The position numbers and the translations under genes were made by a program. 64,000 nucleotides of DNA from Isoptericola sp044389085 (lineage in GTDB: Bacteria > Actinomycetota > Actinomycetes > Actinomycetales > Cellulomonadaceae): NCBI RefSeq assembly GCF_044389085.1, contig NZ_JBIRXP010000002.1:744001-808000 (forward strand), written 5' to 3'. Below the pieces are notes generated by a model. That model did no database searches and was not told the DNA's origin. It saw nothing but the letters and a program-made list of their open reading frames with translations. Positions 1 to 7,556 of the stretch are shown here, one piece after another; positions within the stretch are counted from its first letter, which is position 1, and every line of letters starts with the position of its first letter.

Positions 1-148
1 CTACGTCGCCCGCTCGATCCTCACCCAGGAGCCGAGCTTCCCCCAGGACCCGTGGATGTGGCTCTGGGCGGCCGGCTGGGCCCTGGTGACGTTCGTCGTC
101 GGTTTCATCATCTTCTGGCGCGGAGAGGAGCGGTACGGCCGTGACTGA
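1..148 (+). CDS. ABC-2 type polysaccharide/teichoic acid export permease, C-terminal end (5' truncated by window)
   Basis: The reading frame is open from base 2 to a TGA at 146-148 and gives 48 residues. The visible part has one hydrophobic segment (WMWLWAAGWALVTFVVGFIIFW) followed by a short charged tail, GEERYGRD, which is how TagG/RfbA-type ABC-2 permeases end. The stop codon lies inside the first codons of the downstream ATPase gene (start at 141), so the two are translationally coupled. The permease would form the membrane channel of an ABC exporter for a lipid-linked surface glycopolymer. The assignment rests on this tail and on the adjacent ATPase, because the body of the gene is outside the window. 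Confidence 0.75.
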   Translation, partial: YVARSILTQEPSFPQDPWMWLWAAGWALVTFVVGFIIFWRGEERYGRD

Positions 149-1097
149 GTCCGACCTCCATCTCGACGTCGACCTCGAGGAGGACTTCGACCCCGAGGAC
201 CTCGAGGGCCCGAAGCCGGTCGCCACGGTCGGCGACCCGGTGCTCGTGGTCGACGACCTGCACGTCGTCTACCGCGTGTTCGGCGGCAAGGCGAAGCAGG
301 TCGCCGCCAAGGGCGCCGAGAACGTCCGCGAGGCCCAGGCGCCCAAGCGGTCCTTCCTGCGCCGGCTGGTGAGCTCCACGTCGCAGCACGTGGGCGCCGT
401 GAGCGAGGTGCACGCCGTGCGCGGCATCTCGTTCGTCGCCCGCCACGGCGAGGCCATCGGCATCGTCGGCATCAACGGCTCCGGCAAGAGCACGCTCCTG
501 CGCGCGATCACCGGCCTCATCCCGCCGCGCTCCGGCGGCGTGTACGTGGCGGGAGAGCCCGCGCTGCTGGGCGTCAACGCCGCCCTCATGCCGCAGCTGT
601 CCGGCGAGCGGAACATCTGGATCGGCGGGCTCGCCCTGGGGCTCACGCCCAAGCAGGTCGAGGAGCGCTTCGACGAGGTGGTGGAGTTCGCCGACATCGG
701 CGACTTCGTCTACATGCCGATGAAGACGTACTCCTCCGGCATGGGCGCCCGCCTGCGCTTCGCGATCTCGTCGGCGGCGACGCCGGACATCCTCATGATC
801 GACGAGGCGCTCGCCACCGGTGACGCCGCGTTCAAGGCGCGCTCGAAGGCTCGCATCGACGAGGTGCGCAAGAACGCCGGCACGATCTTCCTCGTCAGCC
901 ACTCGATCAGCACCGTCGAGGCGATGTGCACCCGGGTGCTGTGGGTGCACCAGGGGCAGCTGGTCATGGACGGCGGCACGGAGGAGGTGCTCGGCGAGTA
1001 CCGCAAGTTCGTCCGCGCCCACCGCGCCGCGAACTCCTCGGCGCGTGCCGGCGGCGTCGGGCCCCGCGCCCGGGCCAAGAAGAAGGCGCAGGGCTGA
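141..1097 (+). CDS. ABC transporter ATP-binding protein, polysaccharide/teichoic acid export (TagH/RfbB-like)
   Basis: This 318-residue cytoplasmic ATPase would power export of a lipid-linked surface polymer together with the overlapping upstream permease. Visible motifs are Walker A GINGSGKST (110-118), a degenerate signature YSSGMGARL (197-205), Walker B DILMIDEAL (216-224) and the H-loop VSHS (about 253). The altered signature (SSGM instead of LSGG) is typical of the TagH/KpsT/Wzt subfamily. An acidic N-terminal extension of about 30 residues precedes the nucleotide-binding domain. The C-terminus is a short basic tail with no Wzt-type carbohydrate-binding domain. The GTG start at 141 overlaps the permease stop by 8 bp. 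It is followed by a strong hairpin and by convergent genes. Confidence 0.93.
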   Translation: MTESDLHLDVDLEEDFDPEDLEGPKPVATVGDPVLVVDDLHVVYRVFGGKAKQVAAKGAENVREAQAPKRSFLRRLVSSTSQHVGAVSEVHAVRGISFVARHGEAIGIVGINGSGKSTLLRAITGLIPPRSGGVYVAGEPALLGVNAALMPQLSGERNIWIGGLALGLTPKQVEERFDEVVEFADIGDFVYMPMKTYSSGMGARLRFAISSAATPDILMIDEALATGDAAFKARSKARIDEVRKNAGTIFLVSHSISTVEAMCTRVLWVHQGQLVMDGGTEEVLGEYRKFVRAHRAANSSARAGGVGPRARAKKKAQG

Positions 1098-1111
1098 GGG
1101 ACCGCACCTCA

Positions 1112-1159
1112 GGTCGAGCCCGTCGACGCCCGTTCTCGCCGGGCTCGACGGGCTCGACC
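1112..1159. terminator. Hairpin between convergent genes
   Basis: A perfect 15-bp inverted repeat, GGTCGAGCCCGTCGA at 1112-1126 and its complement at 1145-1159, encloses an 18-nt loop. It sits between the end of the ABC ATPase gene (+) and the end of cysC (-), so it can serve both strands. There is no U-tract, as is common in high-GC actinobacteria. Confidence 0.6.
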
Positions 1160-1173
1160 CGCGACGTCCGGGC

Positions 1174-2454
1174 TCAGCCGGCGACGGCGTCCAGCGCGGC
1201 GCGTACCCGGGCGACGGCGTCGGCGACGGAGACCTGCGACGTGTCGACGACGACGTCGGCGTCGACCGGTGCCTCGTACGGTGAGGAGATCCCGGTGAAC
1301 TCGGGGATCTCGCCGCGCCGGGCCTTGGCGTACAGGCCCTTGCGGTCGCGGGCCTCGCACACCTCCAGCGGCGTGCTGACGTGCACCAGCAGGAAGGCGC
1401 CCGCGGCCTCGGCGAGCTCGCGCACGCGGGCCCGGCCCGAGGCGAACGGGGCGATGGGCGCGGCCACCGCGACGCCTCCGTGCGAGGACACGAGCGACGC
1501 TACGTAGCCGATGCGCTCCACGTTGAGCTCGCGGGACGCCTTGTCGAAGCCGAGGCCCTTGGACAGGTGGTGGCGCACCTCGTCGCCGTCGAGCAGCGTG
1601 GTGTGGCGGCCCTCGTCGTCGAGCTCGGCGGCCAGCGCCCGGGCCACCGTCGACTTCCCGGAGCCGGACAGCCCGGTGAAGAAGACCACGGCGCCGCGCG
1701 GCCTGGCGGTGCCGGCGGCGCGCAGGACCTCCGCGGCCGTGACCTCGGGGTAGAGCGCCGCGACGGCGTCGCGCCAGAGCGTCCCCAGCCCGGCCACGGC
1801 GTCGCCCGCGGCGGGGGAGCGGTGCGCCGAGAGCACCTCGGTGCGGACCGCGCCGTAGCTCGCGCCGACGTCGGACCAGCGCAGGGCGTCGGGGGCGTCG
1901 GCGGGCCAGGGGACGACGACGACGGTCGCGCGGCGTGCTCCGTCGCGGAGCCGCGCGGCGAGGTCGCGGGCCACGCGGACGAGCCCCGGGGCGCCCACGT
2001 GCCCCGCGGCGGGGGTGCGGCGCGCGGCGGGCACGAGCAGCAGCACCGTCCCCGCGTCGTCGACGAGCCCGGCGAGGGCGTCCGCCTCGGAGCGGGTGGG
2101 CGGCTCCGCCACGGCGACGGCGACGGTCGCGGCGACCGGGTCGGCGGGGAGGTCGGCGCGGACCTCGGCGGTGGTGCGGCGCACGGCCGGGTCCCAGTGC
2201 GGCCCGGCGGCCCGCGCGAACGGTCGTACGGCGCGCGGCCCCTCGTGCCCGGGGGCCCCGACCACCGCGAGCGGCGTGTTCTCGGCGTCCGTGAGGGTCG
2301 CGGGGCCGGCGGGCAGGCCCGCGGGGGCGATCCAGGGGCCGCCTGCGAGGGCGAGCTCGAGGAGGTCCAGCCCGTCCGGGGAGAGCACGTGGGTCGCGGC
2401 AGGCAGGTCGGCGGGCAGGTCGGCGGGCAGGTCGGCGGGCATGGACTCGGTCAT
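1174..2454 (-). CDS. cysC: Adenylyl-sulfate (APS) kinase with N-terminal accessory domain
   Basis: A 426-residue enzyme that phosphorylates adenosine 5'-phosphosulfate at the 3' position to make PAPS, the donor for sulfotransferases. The kinase domain is about residues 252-426, with P-loop GLSGSGKST (261-269), DGDEVRHHLSKGLGF (289-303) and the RKGLYAKARRGEIPEFTGI stretch typical of CysC. A bare APS kinase is about 200 residues. Here about 250 extra N-terminal residues begin with three PADL repeats (residues 6-17) and then a segment (LSPDGLDLLELALAGGPW) resembling the PUA-like region of ATP sulfurylases. The ATG overlaps the stop of the TSUP gene in an ATGA, so both are on one transcript. With cysD, cysN, cysQ and a sulfotransferase nearby, its likely job is PAPS supply for sulfation. 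Confidence 0.93.
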   Translation of the reverse strand: MTESMPADLPADLPADLPAATHVLSPDGLDLLELALAGGPWIAPAGLPAGPATLTDAENTPLAVVGAPGHEGPRAVRPFARAAGPHWDPAVRRTTAEVRADLPADPVAATVAVAVAEPPTRSEADALAGLVDDAGTVLLLVPAARRTPAAGHVGAPGLVRVARDLAARLRDGARRATVVVVPWPADAPDALRWSDVGASYGAVRTEVLSAHRSPAAGDAVAGLGTLWRDAVAALYPEVTAAEVLRAAGTARPRGAVVFFTGLSGSGKSTVARALAAELDDEGRHTTLLDGDEVRHHLSKGLGFDKASRELNVERIGYVASLVSSHGGVAVAAPIAPFASGRARVRELAEAAGAFLLVHVSTPLEVCEARDRKGLYAKARRGEIPEFTGISSPYEAPVDADVVVDTSQVSVADAVARVRAALDAVAG

Positions 2455-3467
2455 GATCGCGTCGTGGTGTCCTTCGGGTCGGTGTCGGGTGCGGTGTCGG
2501 ATCCGGTGTCCGGTGCGGCCTCGGCGCCTGCCCGGGGGGCCGCGGCCTCGCCGCGCGGTGCCGGCTTGGGCGGGAGCCGCTTGATGCGCTCCCGGACCAC
2601 GATCCACAGCAGGTTGCCGACGACGAGCGCGCCGACGGCGGCCGCGACGACGACGCCGAGCGAGGCGCCCAGGAGCTTGAGGCCGGAGGCCAGGAGGAGG
2701 ATGGCCAGCGCGCGGCGGATGATGCCGCCCGGGGCGCGGCTGGACACGTGGGCGCCGAACCAGGCGCCGGGGATGGCGCCGATGAGCAGGGACGTCGTCA
2801 GGCCGAGCTCGAAGTCCCCGTAGAGGATGTGCCCCAGCGACGCGGCGGCCACCAGCGGCACTGCCTGCACGAGGTCGGTGCCCACCAGCTGCGACGCCTT
2901 GAGCGCGGGGTAGAGCAGGAGCAGCACCACGATGATGATCGAGCCGGCGCCCACGGAGGTGAGGCCGACCATGAGGCCGGCGACCGCGCCGAGGATCAGC
3001 GTGGGCACCTTGCGGACGACGACGTCCGGGCTGCTGGGCGCGGCGGGCCCCTCGCCGAGGGCCGTGCGGCGCTGGAGCATCCCGAGCACGGCCCGCACCA
3101 CGAGTCCCGCCGAGGCGATGAGCAGCGCGACGCCGAGGATCTGCTTGAGCACCTCGTCGAAGCCGTCGTCGAACGGCAGGTAGCGGATCAGGAGAGCCCC
3201 GGAGAACGCGGCCGGCACCGACCCGATGCACAGCCACAGCACGAGCTGGAGGTTCACGGTGCGCCGTCGCAGGTGCACGATCGCCCCCGCGGGCTTCATG
3301 AAGAGGCTGGCCACGACGTCGGAGGACACGGCGGTGAGCGGGTCGACGCGAAAGACGAAGATGAGCATCGGCGTCATGAGGGCACCGCCGCCCATGCCCG
3401 TCAGGCCCACGATGAAGCCCACGACGAGTCCGCCGAGGATCAGCGGGAGGTCGATGCTCAAAAGCAC
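2451..3467 (-). CDS. TSUP family anion permease (sulfite exporter TauE/SafE-like)
   Basis: This 338-residue integral membrane protein has about eight hydrophobic segments. It opens with the family's N-terminal motif, LGGLVVGFIVGLTGMGGGALMTP, and carries a second half-repeat (ILGAVAGLMVGLTSVGAGSI). TSUP proteins move sulfite, sulfate or organosulfur anions. Beside PAPS-synthesis genes, sulfate uptake or control of the sulfur pool is the likely role, but direction and substrate cannot be read from sequence. The GTG at 3467, preceded by AGG, is the chosen start. A TTG at 3461 is an alternative. The C-terminal tail is Ala/Pro/Asp-rich and its stop overlaps the cysC start by 4 bp. Confidence 0.85.
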   Translation of the reverse strand: MLLSIDLPLILGGLVVGFIVGLTGMGGGALMTPMLIFVFRVDPLTAVSSDVVASLFMKPAGAIVHLRRRTVNLQLVLWLCIGSVPAAFSGALLIRYLPFDDGFDEVLKQILGVALLIASAGLVVRAVLGMLQRRTALGEGPAAPSSPDVVVRKVPTLILGAVAGLMVGLTSVGAGSIIIVVLLLLYPALKASQLVGTDLVQAVPLVAAASLGHILYGDFELGLTTSLLIGAIPGAWFGAHVSSRAPGGIIRRALAILLLASGLKLLGASLGVVVAAAVGALVVGNLLWIVVRERIKRLPPKPAPRGEAAAPRAGAEAAPDTGSDTAPDTDPKDTTTRS

Positions 3468-3593
3468 ACCATTCCTATCGGAAAAACAGAATTCAACAAT
3501 GTGAACTCTCGGGGAATCGTCCAATGCGGGAATGGTAGCGTCGGCCGCGGCCCGCCCAGGGTCCCCGTCCAGAGCCACGAGCCCAGGAGCCGT
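3468..3593. promoter_or_regulatory. Divergent promoter region between TSUP-cysC and cysQDN
   Basis: This 126-bp spacer between divergent operons is clearly more AT-rich than its surroundings, especially 3470-3540. It contains two GGGAAT elements about 16 bp apart on the plus strand, and a GGAAT on the minus strand at the start of the TSUP gene. It must hold the promoters for both PAPS half-operons and is the obvious place for shared sulfur-dependent regulation. No specific regulator can be named from the sequence. Confidence 0.5.
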
Positions 3594-4478
3594 ATGTCCG
3601 CGTCCGCCGCCCCGTCCTTCCCGGACCCGGGCCTGCCCGACGGCGAGCTCGCCGTCGCGCTCGCGCGCGGCGCCGGCGAGGTCCTGCGCGGCCTGCGGGC
3701 CGAGGTCGACGCGGACGGGGGCACGTTCGTGGCGGGCGAGCTCAAGGACGCGGGCGACGCGGCGAGCCAGTCGTGGCTCTCCGCCGCCCTCGTGCACGCC
3801 CGCCCGGGCGATGCCGTCCTCTCGGAGGAGGCCGCCGACTCCGCTGCTCGGCTGTCGGCGGACCGGGTGTGGATCATCGACCCGCTCGACGGGACGCGCG
3901 AGTTCGCCGAGCGCGCCCCGGGCGACGCCGCCGGATGGCGCGACGACTTCGCGGTGCACGTGGCCCTCTGGGAGCGCGGCGTGCCGCGTCCCGACGGGCT
4001 CGCGGCCGGCGCCGTCGGCCTGCCGGCGCGGGGCGCCGTCCTCAGCACCGCCTCTCCCGCCGGCCCCGACGCGCGCGCCACCGACGACGTCGCCGCGGTC
4101 CTCGCGGGTCGCAGGCCGCTGCGGGTCGCCGCGAGCCGCAGCCGTCCGCCGCAGTTCGTCCAGGACCTCGCCGCCCGTGGCGACGTCGAGCTCGTGCCCA
4201 TGGGCTCGGCCGGCGTCAAGGTCGTGTCCGTGGTGGACGGCAGCGTGGACGCGTACGTGCACGCCGGCGGCCAGTACGAGTGGGACTCCGCCGCACCCGT
4301 CGCGGTCGCGCTCGCCGCCGGGCTCGAGTGCACCCGCCTGGACGGCACCGCGCTCGAGTACAACCGCCAGGACCCCTGGCTCCCCGATCTCTTCGTCTGC
4401 CACCCGGCCGTGGCGGCGCACCTGCGTGCGGCGCTGACGGAGGTCGGGGTCGACATCAAGGAAGGTGCCCAGTCGTGA
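3594..4478 (+). CDS. cysQ: 3'(2'),5'-bisphosphate nucleotidase CysQ
   Basis: This 294-residue member of the inositol-monophosphatase superfamily hydrolyses PAP, the by-product of PAPS-dependent sulfotransfer, to AMP and phosphate. Metal- and substrate-binding motifs are present: LSEEAAD (77-82), WIIDPLDGTREF (93-104, with DPLDGT at 96-101) and EWDSAAP (229-235). The ATG at 3594 has AGGAG five bases upstream. The gene overlaps cysD by four bases (GTGA at 4475-4478). PAP removal is needed mainly where sulfotransferases or PAPS reductases run. Of these only a sulfotransferase is nearby. Confidence 0.93.
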   Translation: MSASAAPSFPDPGLPDGELAVALARGAGEVLRGLRAEVDADGGTFVAGELKDAGDAASQSWLSAALVHARPGDAVLSEEAADSAARLSADRVWIIDPLDGTREFAERAPGDAAGWRDDFAVHVALWERGVPRPDGLAAGAVGLPARGAVLSTASPAGPDARATDDVAAVLAGRRPLRVAASRSRPPQFVQDLAARGDVELVPMGSAGVKVVSVVDGSVDAYVHAGGQYEWDSAAPVAVALAAGLECTRLDGTALEYNRQDPWLPDLFVCHPAVAAHLRAALTEVGVDIKEGAQS

Positions 4479-5377
4479 CGTCCCACGTCCTGAGCCAGCT
4501 CCGCAGCCTCGAAGCGGAGAGCATCCACATCATCCGCGAGGTGGTGGCCGAGATGCAGCGCCCCTGTCTGCTCTTCTCGGGCGGCAAGGACTCGATCGTC
4601 ATGCTGCACCTGGCCGCGAAGGCGTTCGCGCCGGCGCGGATCCCGTTCCCGATCATGCACGTCGACACGGGGCTGAACTTCCCGTCCGTGCTCGCCACGC
4701 GCGACCGGTGGGTCGAGCGGCTGGGCATCCAGCTCGTCGTCGCGTCCGTCCCCGAGGCGATCGAGCGCGGGCTGGTGCAGGAGGAGCCCAACGGCTCCCG
4801 CAACCGCATCCAGACCCCGGTGCTGCTCGAGGCCGCCGAGAAGAACGGCTTCGACGCGCTCTTCGGCGGCGGGCGCCGCGACGAGGAGAAGGCACGCGCC
4901 AAGGAGCGCGTGTTCTCCTTCCGCGACGACTTCGGCCAGTGGGACCCCAAGAACCAGCGCCCCGAGGTCTGGGACCTGTACAACGGGCGTGTCCACCAGG
5001 GCGAGTCGATCCGGGTGTTCCCGCTGTCCAACTGGACCGAGCTGGACATCTGGGCGTACATCGAGGCCGAGAACATCGACCTCCCCGACCTGTACTTCGC
5101 GGCCGAGCGCGAGGTCGTGGACCGGGGCGGCATGCTGTTCGCCGTCAACGAGTTCACGCCGCTCAAGGAGGGCGAGACCGCCGAGGTGCGGTCCGTGCGC
5201 TACCGCACGGTGGGCGACGCGAACCTCACCGCCGCCGTCGCGTCGACGGCGGCGACCCGTGCCGAGATCGTCGAGGAGGTCGCCGCCGTGCGCCTCACCG
5301 AGCGCGGCGCCACCCGTGGCGACGACAAGGTGAGCGAGGCCGCGATGGAGGACCGCAAGCGAGAGGGCTACTTCTAA
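4475..5377 (+). CDS. cysD: Sulfate adenylyltransferase subunit 2 (CysD)
   Basis: This 300-residue catalytic subunit of the heterodimeric ATP sulfurylase forms APS from ATP and sulfate. The PP-loop SGGKDS is at 35-40. The family signatures FGGGRRDEEKARAKER and FPLSNWTELDIWAYI are present, and the C-terminus RKREGYF is the usual one. The GTG start overlaps the cysQ stop. cysN follows after 3 bases, so cysQ-cysD-cysN is a tight operon that continues into the sulfotransferase gene 17 bp further on. Confidence 0.97.
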   Translation: MTSHVLSQLRSLEAESIHIIREVVAEMQRPCLLFSGGKDSIVMLHLAAKAFAPARIPFPIMHVDTGLNFPSVLATRDRWVERLGIQLVVASVPEAIERGLVQEEPNGSRNRIQTPVLLEAAEKNGFDALFGGGRRDEEKARAKERVFSFRDDFGQWDPKNQRPEVWDLYNGRVHQGESIRVFPLSNWTELDIWAYIEAENIDLPDLYFAAEREVVDRGGMLFAVNEFTPLKEGETAEVRSVRYRTVGDANLTAAVASTAATRAEIVEEVAAVRLTERGATRGDDKVSEAAMEDRKREGYF

Positions 5378-5380
5378 GCC

Positions 5381-6724
5381 ATGAGCACCGAGAGCATCGA
5401 GACCCCCGTGACCTCCGGCGTGCCCGAGGACGGCGCGACCCAGCAGGCGATCGACACGTCGGCCGACCTGCTGCGCTTCGCGACCGCCGGCTCGGTGGAC
5501 GACGGCAAGAGCACCCTCATCGGCCGCCTGCTGTTCGACTCGAAGACCATCTTCGAGGACCAGCTCGAGTCGGTGGAGCAGGTCAGCAAGGACCGCGGCA
5601 ACGACTACACGGACCTGGCGCTCCTCACCGACGGCCTGCGCGCCGAGCGTGAGCAGGGCATCACGATCGACGTCGCGTACCGCTACTTCGCCACGCCCAA
5701 GCGCAAGTTCATCATCGCCGACACCCCCGGCCACATCCAGTACACGCGGAACATGGTCACCGGGGCGTCGACCGCCGACGTCGCGCTCATCCTCGTGGAC
5801 GCGCGCAAGGGCGTCATCGAGCAGAGCCGGCGCCACACCTTCCTCGCGACCCTGCTGGGTGTCCCGCACATCGTGGTCTGCGTCAACAAGATGGACCTCG
5901 TGGACTACTCGGAGGAGGTCTTCGAGAACATCCGTCGGGAGTTCACCGACTTCGCCTCCCGGCTGCGGGTCCCGGACCTCACCTTCATCCCGATCTCGGC
6001 GCTCGTCGGCGACAACGTCGTGAACCGCAGCGAGAACATGCCGTGGTTCGACGGGCGTCCGCTCCTCAGCCACCTCGAGTCCCTGCACGTGGCGAGCGAC
6101 CGCAACCTGCAGGACGTGAGGTTCCCGGTGCAGTACGTGATCCGGCCGCAGTCGCACGACGCGCGCGACTACCGCGGGTACGCGGGCACCGTGGCCGGCG
6201 GGGTGCTGAAGAAGGGCGACAAGGTCCGGGTGCTGCCCTCCGGGCTCGAGACCACGATCGCCGGCATCGACACCGCCGACGGCCCGGTCGACGAGGCCTT
6301 CCCGCCCATGTCCGTCACCGTGCGCCTCGCCGACGAGATCGACATCTCGCGCGGGGACATGATCTGCCGCCCGAAGAACTCGCCGGCCGCGCTGCAGGAC
6401 ATCGACGCGCAGATCTGCTGGATGGACGAGTCGGCGCCGCTGGTCAAGGGCAAGAAGTACGCGATCAAGCACACCACCCGGTGGGCGCGCGCCATGGTCA
6501 AGGACATCAACTACCGCGTGGACGTCAACACGCTGCACCGCGACGAGGACGCGACAGAGATCCGTCTCAACGAGATCGGCCGCATCCAGCTGCGCGTCAC
6601 GCAGCCGCTGTTCGTCGACCCGTACCGCCAGAATCGTCGGACCGGCGCGTTCATCCTGGTGGACGAGGCGACCAACAAGACCGTGGCCGCCGGGATGGTG
6701 GGCGGCCTGCCCCACGCCTCCTGA
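5381..6724 (+). CDS. cysN: Sulfate adenylyltransferase subunit 1, GTPase (CysN)
   Basis: This 447-residue GTPase subunit couples GTP hydrolysis to APS synthesis by CysD. G1 is GSVDDGKST (37-45), G3 is DTPGH in the DTPGHIQYTRNMVTGAS stretch, and G4 is NKMDL. EF-Tu-like beta-barrel domains follow. It is the stand-alone form. Many actinobacteria have CysN fused to CysC, whereas here the APS kinase is a separate gene on the opposite strand at 1174-2454. It lies in one operon with cysQ, cysD and the next sulfotransferase gene. Confidence 0.97.
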   Translation: MSTESIETPVTSGVPEDGATQQAIDTSADLLRFATAGSVDDGKSTLIGRLLFDSKTIFEDQLESVEQVSKDRGNDYTDLALLTDGLRAEREQGITIDVAYRYFATPKRKFIIADTPGHIQYTRNMVTGASTADVALILVDARKGVIEQSRRHTFLATLLGVPHIVVCVNKMDLVDYSEEVFENIRREFTDFASRLRVPDLTFIPISALVGDNVVNRSENMPWFDGRPLLSHLESLHVASDRNLQDVRFPVQYVIRPQSHDARDYRGYAGTVAGGVLKKGDKVRVLPSGLETTIAGIDTADGPVDEAFPPMSVTVRLADEIDISRGDMICRPKNSPAALQDIDAQICWMDESAPLVKGKKYAIKHTTRWARAMVKDINYRVDVNTLHRDEDATEIRLNEIGRIQLRVTQPLFVDPYRQNRRTGAFILVDEATNKTVAAGMVGGLPHAS

Positions 6725-6741
6725 GGCGCCGGCGGACCACG

Positions 6742-7458
6742 ATGCCTGTCTTCACCCGGGGCGAGCGGAACGTCCTGTTCATCCACGTCCCCAAGACCGG
6801 CGGCTCGGCGATCGAGAAGCACTTCGTCGCCGCCGGGTGGGAGATGTCGTACCACGACGGCCGCATGCCGAAGGGGTACCCGAACTACCTGCGCCGCTGC
6901 ACGCCGCAGCACATGCACGGTGCGCTCCTCAAGGAGATCTTCCGCCTGCGCCGCTTCGACGCGGTCTTCGCCGTGGTGCGCGACCCGGTGGCGCGGTTCC
7001 GCTCGGAGTACGTGATGCGGCACAAGCAGGAGCTCACCACCAGCGCGGACGCCGTGGAGGCGTGGGCGCTGGAGCGGTTCGAGAAGTTCGCGGTGAACCC
7101 GTACGTGCACGACAACCACATCCGCCCGCAGGTGGAGTTCCTCGTGAAGCGCGCGCTCGTGTACCGCATGGAGGACGGCCTCGACGCGGCGGTCGGCGAC
7201 CTCAACGAGCGGTTCGACCTGGGGCTGCCCGCCGAGGTGGCCCGGGTGCGCACGAGCGAGCGGACGCGGGGGATCTCCAGCAGCGACGTGGAGGTGTCGG
7301 CGTCGCTCGAGCGGCGGCTCGAGGAGTTCTACGGCGACGACTTCCGCCGCTTCGGCTACCGGGACGTGCCGCTGCCCCTGCCGCCCCACCGCAGCCTCGG
7401 CGCCCGGGTGGCGTCGCGGGCGTCCCGCGAGCTGTCGACCCTTGCTGACCGGCTCTGA
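6742..7458 (+). CDS. PAPS-dependent sulfotransferase, small sulfotransferase-family protein
   Basis: This 238-residue predicted sulfotransferase has the 5'-phosphosulfate loop VPKTGGSAIE (16-25) and the 3'-phosphate motif VVRDPVARFRSEY (78-90), the two hallmark PAPS-binding elements. The segment TPQHMHGA (54-61) carries a conserved histidine common in this family. It is soluble, with no signal peptide or membrane segment, so it would act in the cytoplasm on a precursor. It starts 17 bp after cysN and shares its operon with PAPS synthesis (cysDN) and PAP removal (cysQ). It is followed by wall-polymer glycosyltransferases, so a surface glycopolymer is the likely acceptor. The acceptor itself is not visible. 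Confidence 0.85.
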   Translation: MPVFTRGERNVLFIHVPKTGGSAIEKHFVAAGWEMSYHDGRMPKGYPNYLRRCTPQHMHGALLKEIFRLRRFDAVFAVVRDPVARFRSEYVMRHKQELTTSADAVEAWALERFEKFAVNPYVHDNHIRPQVEFLVKRALVYRMEDGLDAAVGDLNERFDLGLPAEVARVRTSERTRGISSSDVEVSASLERRLEEFYGDDFRRFGYRDVPLPLPPHRSLGARVASRASRELSTLADRL

Positions 7459-7556
7459 GGCGGTCGCCCCGTACAGTTGGCTGGTGCTCCCCGCCTCCAC
7501 GCGCGGTGGGGTGCGCCCATGAATCCGTCCGTGCCCGAACGCGAGTTGATGTCTCC

